Shown: piece after piece, positions 26,501 through 32,626 of the stretch
How the letters are laid out: every line of letters begins with the position of its first letter
Position numbering within the stretch: position 1 is the first letter of the stretch
NCBI GenBank assembly: GCA_004210915.1
Contig: SEGS01000039.1
Span: 1 to 32,626 of the forward strand
Source of the DNA: Variovorax sp.
GTDB taxonomy: Bacteria > Pseudomonadota > Gammaproteobacteria > Burkholderiales > Burkholderiaceae_C
DNA length: 32,626 nt
Direction: 5' to 3'
Notes under the pieces: model-generated
The model's database searches: none
What the model saw: the letters and a program-made list of their open reading frames with translations, nothing else
Told to the model about the DNA's origin: nothing
Program-made: the position numbers and the translations under genes

Positions 26501-27733
26501 GCGCTCACCGCGCTGGGCCTGCTCGGCACCGACGACACCGCGCGCAAGCTCACGCCCTTCATCCGCGCCTGGCCCGGCGAGGCCGCGCATGCGCGCGCCG
26601 TCACCGGCCTGGACGTGCTCGCGACGATCGGCACCGACGTGGCGCTGATGCTGCTCAACGGCATCGCGCAGAAGGTCAAGTTCAAGGGCCTGCAGGACAA
26701 GGCGCGCGAAAAGATCGATGCCATCGCCGAGGCGCGCGGCCTCTCCACCGAAGAGCTGGAAGACCGCCTCGCGCCCGACCTCGGTCTGGACGAGCAGGGC
26801 ACGATGGTGCTGGACTTCGGTGCGCGCGCCTTCAAGGTCGGTTTCGACGAAACGCTCAAGCCCTATGTCCGCGAGCTCGACGCCGCCGGCACGCCCGGCG
26901 CGCGCCTGCCCGACCTGCCCAAGCCCAAGAAGACCGACGACGCCGAGCTCTCGAAAGACGCCACCGAGCGCTTCAAGCTGCTCAAGAAAGACGCCCGCAC
27001 CATCGCCAGCCAGCAGCTGCTGCGGCTGGAGGTGGCGATGTGCGCGCGCCGGCGCTGGACGCCCGAGGTGTTCCGGATGTTCCTGGTCGAGCACCCGCTG
27101 GTGCGCCACCTGGTGCAGCGGCTGATCTGGGGCGTGTACGAGGTGCCGGGCGGCGCCAGCTACGGCGGCGAACTGAAAGCCTGCTTCCGTGTCGCCGAGG
27201 ACGGCAGCTTCACAACCGCCGAAGACGACGCGTTCGAGTTGCCCGAGGGAGACGGCTTCCGCATCGGCGTGCCGCACGCGCTCGAACTGCCCGCCGCCGA
27301 CGCCGCAGCCTTCGGCCAGGTCTTCGCCGACTACGAACTGCTGCAGCCCTTTGCGCAGATCGGCCGCGACACCTACACGCTGACCGACGCGGAAAAGGCG
27401 ATCGACAAGCTCGAACGCTGGAAGGGCGCCAAGGTGCCCACGGGCCGCGTGCTGGGCCTGGTCAACAAGGGCTGGCGCCGCGGCCAGGCGCAGGACGGCG
27501 GCGGCATCTGGTACTTCCTCAAGCCGCTGGGCGCGAGCAAGGTCATCGAGCTGTACCTCGACCCCGGCATCATCGTCGGCATGGTCGACGAGTACCCCGA
27601 GCAGGAGCTGGGCGAAGTGAAGGTCGGCCCGCCCGCCAGCTGGGGCGAGATCGATGCGCCCGAGGCCTTCAGCGCGCTCGATGCGATCTCGGCCAGCGAA
27701 CTGGTCCGCGACCTGGAAGCGCTGCGCGCATGA
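23522..27733 (+). CDS. WGR domain and DUF4132 protein (YehI/MolR-like)
   Basis: This giant protein has about 1403 residues. It opens with a WGR domain (1-80) containing FELVEGTASKFWEIE and the namesake W28-G29-R30 followed by IGTAGQSQTKSF; WGR domains bind nucleic acid in PARPs. A hinge of Pro/Ala/Gln (about 80-120) includes nine-base tandem repeats. A helix-rich stretch (about 130-210) with VSDRGAAMAFDRLKSAGLLYGWGS looks like a winged-helix fragment. Long alpha-helical, HEAT-like sequence follows to about 1135. DUF4132 then covers roughly 1140-1330 (RTIASQQLLRLEVAMCARRRW; YTLTDAEKAIDKLERW). The order resembles E. coli YehI (about 1200 residues). Starts at 23495 and 23513 are also possible; I chose ATG 23522, with GGGAG nine bases upstream, as it begins right at the WGR domain. 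The function is unknown, possibly in a stress or defence system with the following AAA+ gene. Confidence 0.88.
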   Translation: MRRFELVEGTASKFWEIEQADSELNIRWGRIGTAGQSQTKSFDDGTKAAAALTKLVSEKTGKGYKEAGVAADASIGKTEAKPKAAAADPVAPAPQAAQAAQAPPAPPAPPAPPAAAATANPPVAAESPVTTESLDAQSDRVFEAVRAQVADGALKLGDKLSAAVLKRQHGVSDRGAAMAFDRLKSAGLLYGWGSTAQVQDKAQAYARELGEQTVAAAAIAAEPGAAAPAAEGTPPWLAQGEPLRLTPQMRAAAYASRRFPKTVKTPSVAAAWLLVKQRTQLSIDLSASDAALRPAAQRMLDRTQLVEPPPDAEADALLLTLALHTTGYYGESEPGEAIVDYLVARYGLPQAVDIWLAAQRVQVKTDYDRHNKTRHSSFSSTVTHPVSNGWRGPLGQAESALRSHLAAATQDDWTACADRIEAGLPGLFPARQPVLALLLPDRPALSNALALRLGAEKDSPETLHWLLLTATDPAAIAQAGKARISYSTGFWGHSGMVATAVQERGLDAIAVLEKGAAEDDAGEALAAIGTPEAVTALARVASASKGALARLSLAVDRWPQAALVALSKLVAAGGKDAGLLTPGLTRLLRAHGALVDGLRPWMDAGAQAAVDRQLALLSGPGEVADAAELPGVLAAPPWLAKVQKKAAGVLALEPLALDPVEQWAPGTRESALKLNQWHQQRHDKAAKDVMVLIDELGFDDRKKYYGAIGEAAAAAIRQRNTQGLVDAWRAMVVERKKERYYWFTFDGNYVPVLPAEMAAPFWNTVAGETETGGATFVMASLGLAALPGLQSVVRAKPTENLALALYYGAVELAAPAARAFAKLKSVREAGRAWLLKYPEHAACGLIAPALGKAGEARDCAGSALRLLQAQGHADLLLEVAGRYGDAAVVEAIRAVLDESPIDRFPTKRAKLPEFFQPRGWRRPVLQSAEGKGKALPDDALEALGQMLTFPTNEEVYGGIAIVKEACERDSLADFAWDAFSAWLEAGAPGKENWALTALGLLGTDDTARKLTPFIRAWPGEAAHARAVTGLDVLATIGTDVALMLLNGIAQKVKFKGLQDKAREKIDAIAEARGLSTEELEDRLAPDLGLDEQGTMVLDFGARAFKVGFDETLKPYVRELDAAGTPGARLPDLPKPKKTDDAELSKDATERFKLLKKDARTIASQQLLRLEVAMCARRRWTPEVFRMFLVEHPLVRHLVQRLIWGVYEVPGGASYGGELKACFRVAEDGSFTTAEDDAFELPEGDGFRIGVPHALELPAADAAAFGQVFADYELLQPFAQIGRDTYTLTDAEKAIDKLERWKGAKVPTGRVLGLVNKGWRRGQAQDGGGIWYFLKPLGASKVIELYLDPGIIVGMVDEYPEQELGEVKVGPPASWGEIDAPEAFSALDAISASELVRDLEALRA
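23802..23864 (+). repeat. Seven tandem 9-bp repeats in the WGR-DUF4132 gene
   Basis: Units of 9 bp run without interruption: three of CTCAAGCGG type followed by four of CTCCAGCGC type, 63 bp in all. They encode AQA/APP-type tripeptides in the hinge between the WGR domain and the helical body. Because each unit is three codons, copy-number change would keep the frame. Confidence 0.92.
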
Positions 27734-27778
27734 CGCCGTGCGGCCTGCGCCGTGCGCCAGCCGGCGCGCCGGTGAATT

Positions 27779-27823
27779 GCTATTTTTTTCATAGCTGCAA
27801 GCCCGGGCGCCACGCCGGCTTGC
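27779..27823 (+). repeat. Dispersed hairpin element, intergenic copy
   Basis: In the 118-bp gap before the AAA+ gene: GCTAT-(7)-ATAGC (27779-27795), directly followed by TGC, then a second stem GCAAGCC-(13)-GGCTTGC (27797-27823). The T-rich first loop and the layout match intergenic repeats that I remember as widespread in Comamonadaceae. A second copy of the first hairpin lies at 30146-30162. Confidence 0.6.
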
Positions 27824-27851
27824 GGTCGATTTGATCCGAAAGAACCCGTCC

Positions 27852-28979
27852 ATGGCGTCTTTGCGCACACCCGAGCCCGCTGCCACGCTGCAGCGCCCAC
27901 CCGCCGAAATCCAGCACGCCGGGCAGCTCGCCAAACTGAAGGCGCAGGACGGCGCGAACCCGCGCCCGCCCGGCTGGGCGCTGAGCCTGAAGGCGGCGCG
28001 CAGCTTCATCCTGGGCGATGCGGCGCTGGGCATTACGCCGAAGATCGTCGCGCCCGTGGCCAGCATCGAGCGCATGCTCGTCACGCTCGCCACCGGCCGC
28101 GGCCTCATGCTGGTAGGCGAGCCGGGCACGGCCAAGTCGCTGCTCTCGGAGCTGCTGGCGGCGGCGATCAGCGGCACGTCGACGCTCACCATCCAGGGCG
28201 GCGCCTCGATCACCGAAGACCAGATCAAGTACGGCTGGAACTACGCGCTGCTCATCAACGAAGGCCCGAGCCCGCGCGCGCTGGTGCCGGCCCCGCTGTA
28301 CCAGGGCATGCAGCAGGGGCAGGTGGTGCGCTTCGAAGAAATCACGCGTGCGCCGCTGGAGGTGCAGGACTGCCTGCTGGGCATGCTCTCAGACCGCGTG
28401 ATGGCGGTGCCCGAACTGTCGGGCGAGCACGGCATGCTCTATGCGCGCGAGGGTTTCAACATCATCGCCACGGCCAACACGCGCGACCGCGGCGTCAACG
28501 AGATGAGCGCCGCGCTCAAGCGCCGCTTCGACTTCGAGACCGTGTTCCCCATCCTCGACTTCGAGCGTGAGCTGGCGCTGGTGCAGGAATCGTCCACGCG
28601 CCTGCTCGCGCAAAGCGGCATCCCCAAGACCGTGCCGCAACCCGTGCTGGAACTGCTCGTCACCACCTTCCGCGACCTGCGTGGCGCGGCCGAGAAGAAG
28701 GGCGGATCGCCCGGTAGCGATGGCGCGATGGACCGCCTGACCGCCGTGATGTCCACCGCCGAAGCCGTCAACGTGGCCCATGCGGTCGGCGTGCGCGCCT
28801 GGTTCCTCGAACAGCGCGAAGGCTCGCCGCAGGACCTGGTCGACTGCATCGCCGGCACCGTGGTCAAAGACAACGCCGACGACCGCGCCAAGCTGCGCCG
28901 CTACTTCGAGCAGAAGGCGGCCAAGCGCGAGGGCGTGCACTGGCGCGCGTATTACGAGGCGCGGCATCGGCTTCCGTGA
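27852..28979 (+). CDS. MoxR-type AAA+ ATPase (YehL-like)
   Basis: The protein has 375 residues. The AAA+ core spans about 60-300: Walker A GEPGTAKS (89-96), Walker B region QVVRFEEITRAP with E162-E163, sensor 1 in IIATANTRDRG (N209), and the arginine-rich ALKRRFDFE at 221-229. An N-terminal 40-residue extension precedes it, and the C-terminal lid ends at about 375. MoxR proteins act as chaperone-like ATPases, usually paired with VWA proteins, to load metals or remodel partners. The Walker B reads FEE rather than the usual DE, which I believe is normal for the YehL group. The in-frame TTG at 27831 is ignored in favour of ATG 27852. It sits between the WGR-DUF4132 and DUF4375 genes. Confidence 0.92.
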   Translation: MASLRTPEPAATLQRPPAEIQHAGQLAKLKAQDGANPRPPGWALSLKAARSFILGDAALGITPKIVAPVASIERMLVTLATGRGLMLVGEPGTAKSLLSELLAAAISGTSTLTIQGGASITEDQIKYGWNYALLINEGPSPRALVPAPLYQGMQQGQVVRFEEITRAPLEVQDCLLGMLSDRVMAVPELSGEHGMLYAREGFNIIATANTRDRGVNEMSAALKRRFDFETVFPILDFERELALVQESSTRLLAQSGIPKTVPQPVLELLVTTFRDLRGAAEKKGGSPGSDGAMDRLTAVMSTAEAVNVAHAVGVRAWFLEQREGSPQDLVDCIAGTVVKDNADDRAKLRRYFEQKAAKREGVHWRAYYEARHRLP

Positions 28980-28986
28980 GTTCGAC

Positions 28987-29424
28987 ATGAGTCTGGACGA
29001 AAGAACCTGGGAGACGCTCGAGCGTCGTTGGGGAGAGGGCTTCGATGCGCTCTGGCCTGAGGAGCAACAGACGATTGCGCTTTGGTGGCTGGTGTCTGAA
29101 ACGATGAATGGCGGTCTGGACCAGTTCTTCTGGAACTCGTCTGGCGACCAGGCCGTGCTGGCGCGTGCGGGCCTTCGGCGATTGCAGCTTTCGGTCACGG
29201 GCGCCGCTTTGGATCGCGCGTTGGCCCATTTCGGACCGGCCTATCCGGAGAACAGGGAAGCGCGCCACGCTGCGCTGAACCGACTCATTGATCACCTCGG
29301 TGAGGCGAGCTTTGACCGCTTGTTCGATCAGGAGACCCGCGTCATCCAGGACTATGCGGAACGTTGCGACGAGGTGGCGGTGGCCGATCTGAAGCGGCGG
29401 TACGCAGAGGCCGGCCTTGGCTGA
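28987..29424 (+). CDS. DUF4375 (DMP19-like) protein
   Basis: This 145-residue acidic protein has the DUF4375 core: W23-x-x-E-x-Q, then ALWWLVSETMNGGLDQFFWNSSGD (31-54), with the conserved N41-G42-G43 and Q46-F47-F48. This domain family includes DMP19 of Neisseria, described as a double-stranded-DNA mimic that binds a transcription factor and HU. DNA mimicry here is only inferred from family. ATG 28987 follows the AAA+ stop by 7 bp and the gene overlaps the DUF5682 gene by 8 bp, so it is translationally embedded in the cassette. By eye its codons are less GC-rich at third positions than the neighbours', which could mean later acquisition. Confidence 0.8.
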   Translation: MSLDERTWETLERRWGEGFDALWPEEQQTIALWWLVSETMNGGLDQFFWNSSGDQAVLARAGLRRLQLSVTGAALDRALAHFGPAYPENREARHAALNRLIDHLGEASFDRLFDQETRVIQDYAERCDEVAVADLKRRYAEAGLG

Positions 29425-31936
29425 TCTGTTGATCCTCGGCGTCCGCCACCACAGCCCCGCCTGCGCGCGGCTGGTGGCCGAGCGCATCCGCGCGCTCAAG
29501 CCGGCGCATGTGCTCATCGAAGGCCCGGCGGATTTCAATGCGCGCATCGACGAGCTGGCGCTGCCGCACCGGCTGCCCATCGCCATCTACAGCTACCTGT
29601 CGAGCGATGACACGCACCGCGGCTCGTGGTCGCCGCTGGCCGAGCATTCGCCCGAATGGCAGGCGCTGCAGGTGGGGCGTGAAGTCGGCGCGCAGCTGCG
29701 CTTCATCGACCTGCCGGCTTGGCACGATGCCTTCTCGCGCATGGAGAACCGCTACGCCGACGTGGCCGATGCCGAGCATGAACACCGCGCCGAGGCCTAC
29801 GAAGACGCGCTGACCGAGGCACTGTCGGTGCAGGGCCGCGACGCGCTGTGGGACCACCTGTTCGAGGACGGCAGCGAGGGCGACGAACTCGCGCAGCGCC
29901 TGTCCACCTACTTCGACCACCTGCGGCCGGCGGGTGACCCCGGCTCGCTCGGCAACCAGGCGCGCGAGCAGATGATGGCGCGCTGGATTGCCTGGGCGAT
30001 GGCGCAGAACGACGGGCCGGTGCTGGTGGTCTGCGGTGGCTACCATGCGCCGGCGCTGGCGCGGCTGTGGCGCACTGTGCCGGCCGGCCTGCCGGAAACG
30101 CCCGAGCCTCCGGCGGGAGGTGATGCGTCGGAAGGCGATGAATCTGCTATCGGGTTAATAGCTGCACCCGCAGGTGAGACGCCGGCTGCAGCCCGCTTCG
30201 GCTCTTATCTCGTGCCCTACACCTTCAAGCGCCTCGACGCCTTTGCCGGTTACGCCTCGGGCATGCCGTCGCCTGCCTACTATCAGTGGGTGTGGGAACA
30301 CGGCACCGACGGTGCGGCCGCGCTGGCACTGGAGCGCGTGGTGCGCCGCCTTCGCGAGAAGAAATTGCCCGCGTCCACCGCCGACCTGATGGCCGTGCAC
30401 CTGCGCGCGCTGGGCCTGGCGCGCCTGCGCGGCCATGCGCAGCCGCTGCGCAGCGACTGGCTCGATGCGCTGGCCGGCGCGCTGGTCAAGACCGCGCTCG
30501 ACGCGCCGTTGCCCTGGAGCTACCGCGGGCCCATCCGCCCCGGCACCGACCCGGTGCTGGTCGAGGCGATGGACGTGCTGGCCGGAGAGGTCGTGGGCCA
30601 GCTCGCGCCGGGTACGCCGCAGCCGCCGCTGGTGGACGCCGTGCGCAGCGAACTGGCCGCGCTGGGCATCGCGTTGCGCGGCACCGTCGAGCTCGATCTG
30701 CTGCGGGACACCGAGCGCGCGAAGAGCCGCGTGCTGCACCGCCTGCGCATCCTCGGCCTGCCGGGTGTCACGCGCAGCCGCGGGCCGAAGCAGGCGCTGT
30801 CGGGCGAGCGCACGGAGGTCTGGCAACTGGCCGAGCCCTTCGAGCAGCAGGCCGCGCTGATCGAGGCCGGTGCCTGGGGCGCCACGCTGGTCGACGCCGC
30901 GCGCGCCAGGCTCGAAGACGACCTGCGCCGCGCGCAAGGCCGCATCGTGCCGCTGGCCGAAGGGCTGAACCAGGCCGCTTGGGCCGGGCTGGCCGCGCTC
31001 AGCGACCGCCTCTTGCGCGAGCTGCAATCGGCCATCGCCCACGAGCCGCGCTTCGAGTCGCTGGCGCCCGCGCTGGGCCTTCTGCACACGCTGCTGCGCC
31101 ACGGCCAGATGCTCGGCATGGCCGACGCGCCTGTGCTGCGCGTGGTGATCGAGGCCGGCTTCGACCGCGCGCTGTGGCTGTTGGAGCCGCCGGCCGCCAT
31201 CGCGCCGGCCGACCTGGACGATCACCTGCAGGGCCACATCGCGCTGCGCCGCATCGTGGCCGACACGGTGGCCGCGCTGGAAGACGGCCTCGCGGACGTG
31301 GCGCCCGGCATCGCGCCGGCGCGCGCCCTTGCCATCGAGCCCGCGCGGGCGCTGGCCGTCTGGCAACGCAAGGCGGCCGACCCGGCGGGCGCGCCCGTCA
31401 GCCGCGGCGCGGCGCTGGGTGCGTCACTGAGCCTGGCCGCGCGCGGCGTCGACGGCGGGGCAGGCGTCGGCGTCGACGTCGGTGCCGGTGCCGGTGCCGG
31501 TGTCGCGGACGCGATGGCGCTGCTGGGCGCCATGCCCGCGCCTGTGCTCGGCGACGCACTCACCGGCCTGCTCGCCCTCGCGCGCGAAGCCCTGTCGTCC
31601 GAACCCGCCTTCGCTGCCGGCATGGACCGGATGGTGCAGGCCCTGGACAACGCCGACTTCGTGCAGGCCCTGCCCAGCCTGCGCGCCGCCTTTGCCTGGC
31701 TGCCGCCGCAAGAGCGCGGCGCGCTGGCGGACCAGGTGCTGGTGCTGCATGACGCGACGGGCCTGTCGCGGCGGGTGTTGACGCAGCCGTTCACGGCCGG
31801 GTCGTCGTCCGAGCAATGGGCGGCCGCGCAGGCGGCGGAAGACCGGGCGCTCGCTGCCTTGCAGCGCTGGGGCATCGCGTCCGACCTGGCCGGGGTCGGC
31901 ACGCACGGACCATCGATCGCTTCACCTCCCATCTGA
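29417..31936 (+). CDS. DUF5682 family protein (YehM-like)
   Basis: This large soluble protein has 839 residues. The N-terminus (LLILGVRHHSPACARLV, H11-H12; HVLIEGPADF, E35) opens a domain with the look of the TraB/ChaN-type fold, though that relation is my inference. The region after residue about 255 resumes with RFGSYLVPYTFKRLDAFAGY and an acidic/helical body to about 650, then helix-rich sequence with a Gly/Ala/Val low-complexity insert (about 675-700). The order AAA+ then DUF5682 matches E. coli yehL-yehM. The start is taken as TTG 29417, with AGAGG eight bases upstream, as no ATG or GTG is suitably placed. The linker at about residues 230-255 contains a captured dispersed repeat. Confidence 0.85.
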   Translation: MADLLILGVRHHSPACARLVAERIRALKPAHVLIEGPADFNARIDELALPHRLPIAIYSYLSSDDTHRGSWSPLAEHSPEWQALQVGREVGAQLRFIDLPAWHDAFSRMENRYADVADAEHEHRAEAYEDALTEALSVQGRDALWDHLFEDGSEGDELAQRLSTYFDHLRPAGDPGSLGNQAREQMMARWIAWAMAQNDGPVLVVCGGYHAPALARLWRTVPAGLPETPEPPAGGDASEGDESAIGLIAAPAGETPAAARFGSYLVPYTFKRLDAFAGYASGMPSPAYYQWVWEHGTDGAAALALERVVRRLREKKLPASTADLMAVHLRALGLARLRGHAQPLRSDWLDALAGALVKTALDAPLPWSYRGPIRPGTDPVLVEAMDVLAGEVVGQLAPGTPQPPLVDAVRSELAALGIALRGTVELDLLRDTERAKSRVLHRLRILGLPGVTRSRGPKQALSGERTEVWQLAEPFEQQAALIEAGAWGATLVDAARARLEDDLRRAQGRIVPLAEGLNQAAWAGLAALSDRLLRELQSAIAHEPRFESLAPALGLLHTLLRHGQMLGMADAPVLRVVIEAGFDRALWLLEPPAAIAPADLDDHLQGHIALRRIVADTVAALEDGLADVAPGIAPARALAIEPARALAVWQRKAADPAGAPVSRGAALGASLSLAARGVDGGAGVGVDVGAGAGAGVADAMALLGAMPAPVLGDALTGLLALAREALSSEPAFAAGMDRMVQALDNADFVQALPSLRAAFAWLPPQERGALADQVLVLHDATGLSRRVLTQPFTAGSSSEQWAAAQAAEDRALAALQRWGIASDLAGVGTHGPSIASPPI
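30146..30162 (+). repeat. Dispersed hairpin element captured inside the DUF5682 gene
   Basis: GCTAT-(7)-ATAGC followed by TGC, with the same stem, the same loop length and the same downstream TGC as the intergenic element at 27779-27795. It lies in frame in the coding sequence and is translated as part of a linker reading SAIGLIAAP, between two conserved-looking blocks of the protein. Confidence 0.65.
31481..31504 (+). repeat. Hexameric tandem repeat in the DUF5682 gene
   Basis: GGTGCC repeated three times plus one GGTGTC, encoding a Gly-Ala/Gly-Val run (VGAGAGAGV) after a similar GTCGGCGTCGAC stretch. It is a low-complexity linker that could vary by slippage in units of two codons. Confidence 0.8.
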
Positions 31937-31944
31937 CCATCCCC

Positions 31945-32626
31945 ATGCGCAACTCCCTCGACTTCACCACTTGGTCAGGCGCCCTGACCACGCTGTTCGG
32001 CCTGGTCCTCGTCTCGCTGGTCGCGGTCGGCATCCGGCTGGTCTTCATGCAGACCATCCAGCGTCGGCGCGAGCGCGAGAACCGGCAGATCAACGAGCGG
32101 CTGAAGACGCTGATCGCGGCCTACAAGACGCTGGGCGGGTCGTTCACGGGCAACCTGGAGGTCGACCCCTCGCACGGCGGGCCACGGGGCCGTGCGCAGG
32201 CGCTGGCGCGGCAGCAGCCGTCCGGAGACGCGAGCGTCACCGCCGTCACGGCTGAGGAGGCCGCCGACGTGGAAGCCGTGTTGCCCGTCGAGCGCGAGCT
32301 GCCGCAAAACATCGCCGAGCGTCGCCGGCGCATCCGCGACGCGGTAGAGGCCGCGCTGTCCGACGTGATCCTGCTGGGCACCGAAGAACAGGTGCGCCTG
32401 GCCGCGCAGGCCGCGCAAGACATGGTGGCCGGCCGCGTGGTGCTGGTGGGGCCGCTGGTGGCTTCGCTGCGCGCCTTCATCCGCGAGGCGCTGGACCTCG
32501 AACCCATGCCCACCGACCTGGTGGTGCCGGCGCAAGGGCCGGTGCGGCCCGCCGTGGCGGGCGGCGCGGGTGCGCGTGGCGGCAATGCGGGGCAGGGCGG
32601 CGCGGCGGGTGCGGGCCGTGCAGGAG
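31945..32626 (+). CDS. Membrane-anchored hypothetical protein, 3' end outside the window
   Basis: The frame opens at ATG 31945, 8 bp after the DUF5682 stop, and runs without a stop to the window edge (227 residues). One membrane helix at about 11-35 (LTTLFGLVLVSLVAVGIRLVF) is followed by a basic stretch (QRRRERENRQ), a helix (INERLKTLIAAYKTLGGSF), a Pro/Gly/Ala-rich section, a folded-looking helix-strand region (about 120-180: ERRRRIRDAVEAALSDVILLG, VVLVGPLVASL) and a Gly/Ala-rich tail. I do not recognise the family. It is not the cytoplasmic VWA protein expected after DUF5682 in the E. coli yeh locus. Close spacing suggests it belongs to the same operon. Confidence 0.72.
   Translation, partial: MRNSLDFTTWSGALTTLFGLVLVSLVAVGIRLVFMQTIQRRRERENRQINERLKTLIAAYKTLGGSFTGNLEVDPSHGGPRGRAQALARQQPSGDASVTAVTAEEAADVEAVLPVERELPQNIAERRRRIRDAVEAALSDVILLGTEEQVRLAAQAAQDMVAGRVVLVGPLVASLRAFIREALDLEPMPTDLVVPAQGPVRPAVAGGAGARGGNAGQGGAAGAGRAG

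Noticed and set aside
24287..28228. A 1313-codon open frame on the minus strand opposite the WGR-DUF4132 and AAA+ genes
   Set aside because: It is the antisense of two clearly recognisable genes; high GC removes stop codons in this frame, and the translation has no domain and is full of Arg, Gln, His and Ala runs.

Overview
The window looks like a high-GC betaproteobacterial chromosome segment, most likely from the order Burkholderiales, family Comamonadaceae (Variovorax/Acidovorax-like). This rests on the very high GC at third codon positions, a long Ala/Lys-rich N-terminal extension on RpoD, the dnaG-rpoD pair, a phasin gene, and short hairpin elements of the form GCTAT-(7 nt)-ATAGC-TGC that I remember as common in that family. 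The taxonomic call is inference; no rRNA or tRNA gene is present to settle it. The window begins with a near-perfect 109-bp inverted repeat and ends inside a gene, so it may be a whole contig from a draft assembly.

Left part (1-6.4 kb): a gene fragment and a BatA-like membrane VWA protein; a convergent Lrp/AsnC regulator divergent from hpd and phhA (aromatic amino acid breakdown: Phe to Tyr, and 4-hydroxyphenylpyruvate to homogentisate); then, on the minus strand, a Bcr/CflA-type MFS exporter overlapping an HPP-family membrane protein with two CBS domains.

Middle part (6.4-16.9 kb): rpoD (with a clear terminator, and a TATAAT -10 box next to the dnaG stop codon) and dnaG, both on the minus strand; a divergent YihY/BrkB-type membrane protein; a gamma-glutamyltransferase lipoprotein gene behind a type II 3-hydroxyacyl-CoA dehydrogenase-like SDR; a phasin gene with its own promoter, a PhaR-like palindrome and a terminator; a hot-dog thioesterase; and a two-gene unit for a CsbD-like stress protein and a small exported coiled-coil protein.

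Right part (17-23.4 kb): a tight plus-strand run of pncB, a CitMHS/NhaD-like ion transporter, a D-2-hydroxyacid dehydrogenase, rmuC and an MFS transporter, with gaps of 8, 10, 15 and -4 bp.

Far right (23.5-32.6 kb): a WGR-DUF4132 giant protein, a MoxR-type AAA+ ATPase, a DUF4375 (DMP19-like) protein, a DUF5682 protein and a truncated membrane-anchored protein. The large proteins match the layout I remember for the poorly understood E. coli yehI-yehL-yehM(-yehP-yehQ) locus. MoxR AAA+ proteins usually work with a VWA partner, which would be expected beyond the right edge. This cluster is the best candidate here for an under-described system, especially because a putative DNA-mimic family gene is inserted in it and a dispersed hairpin repeat is captured in frame in the DUF5682 gene.
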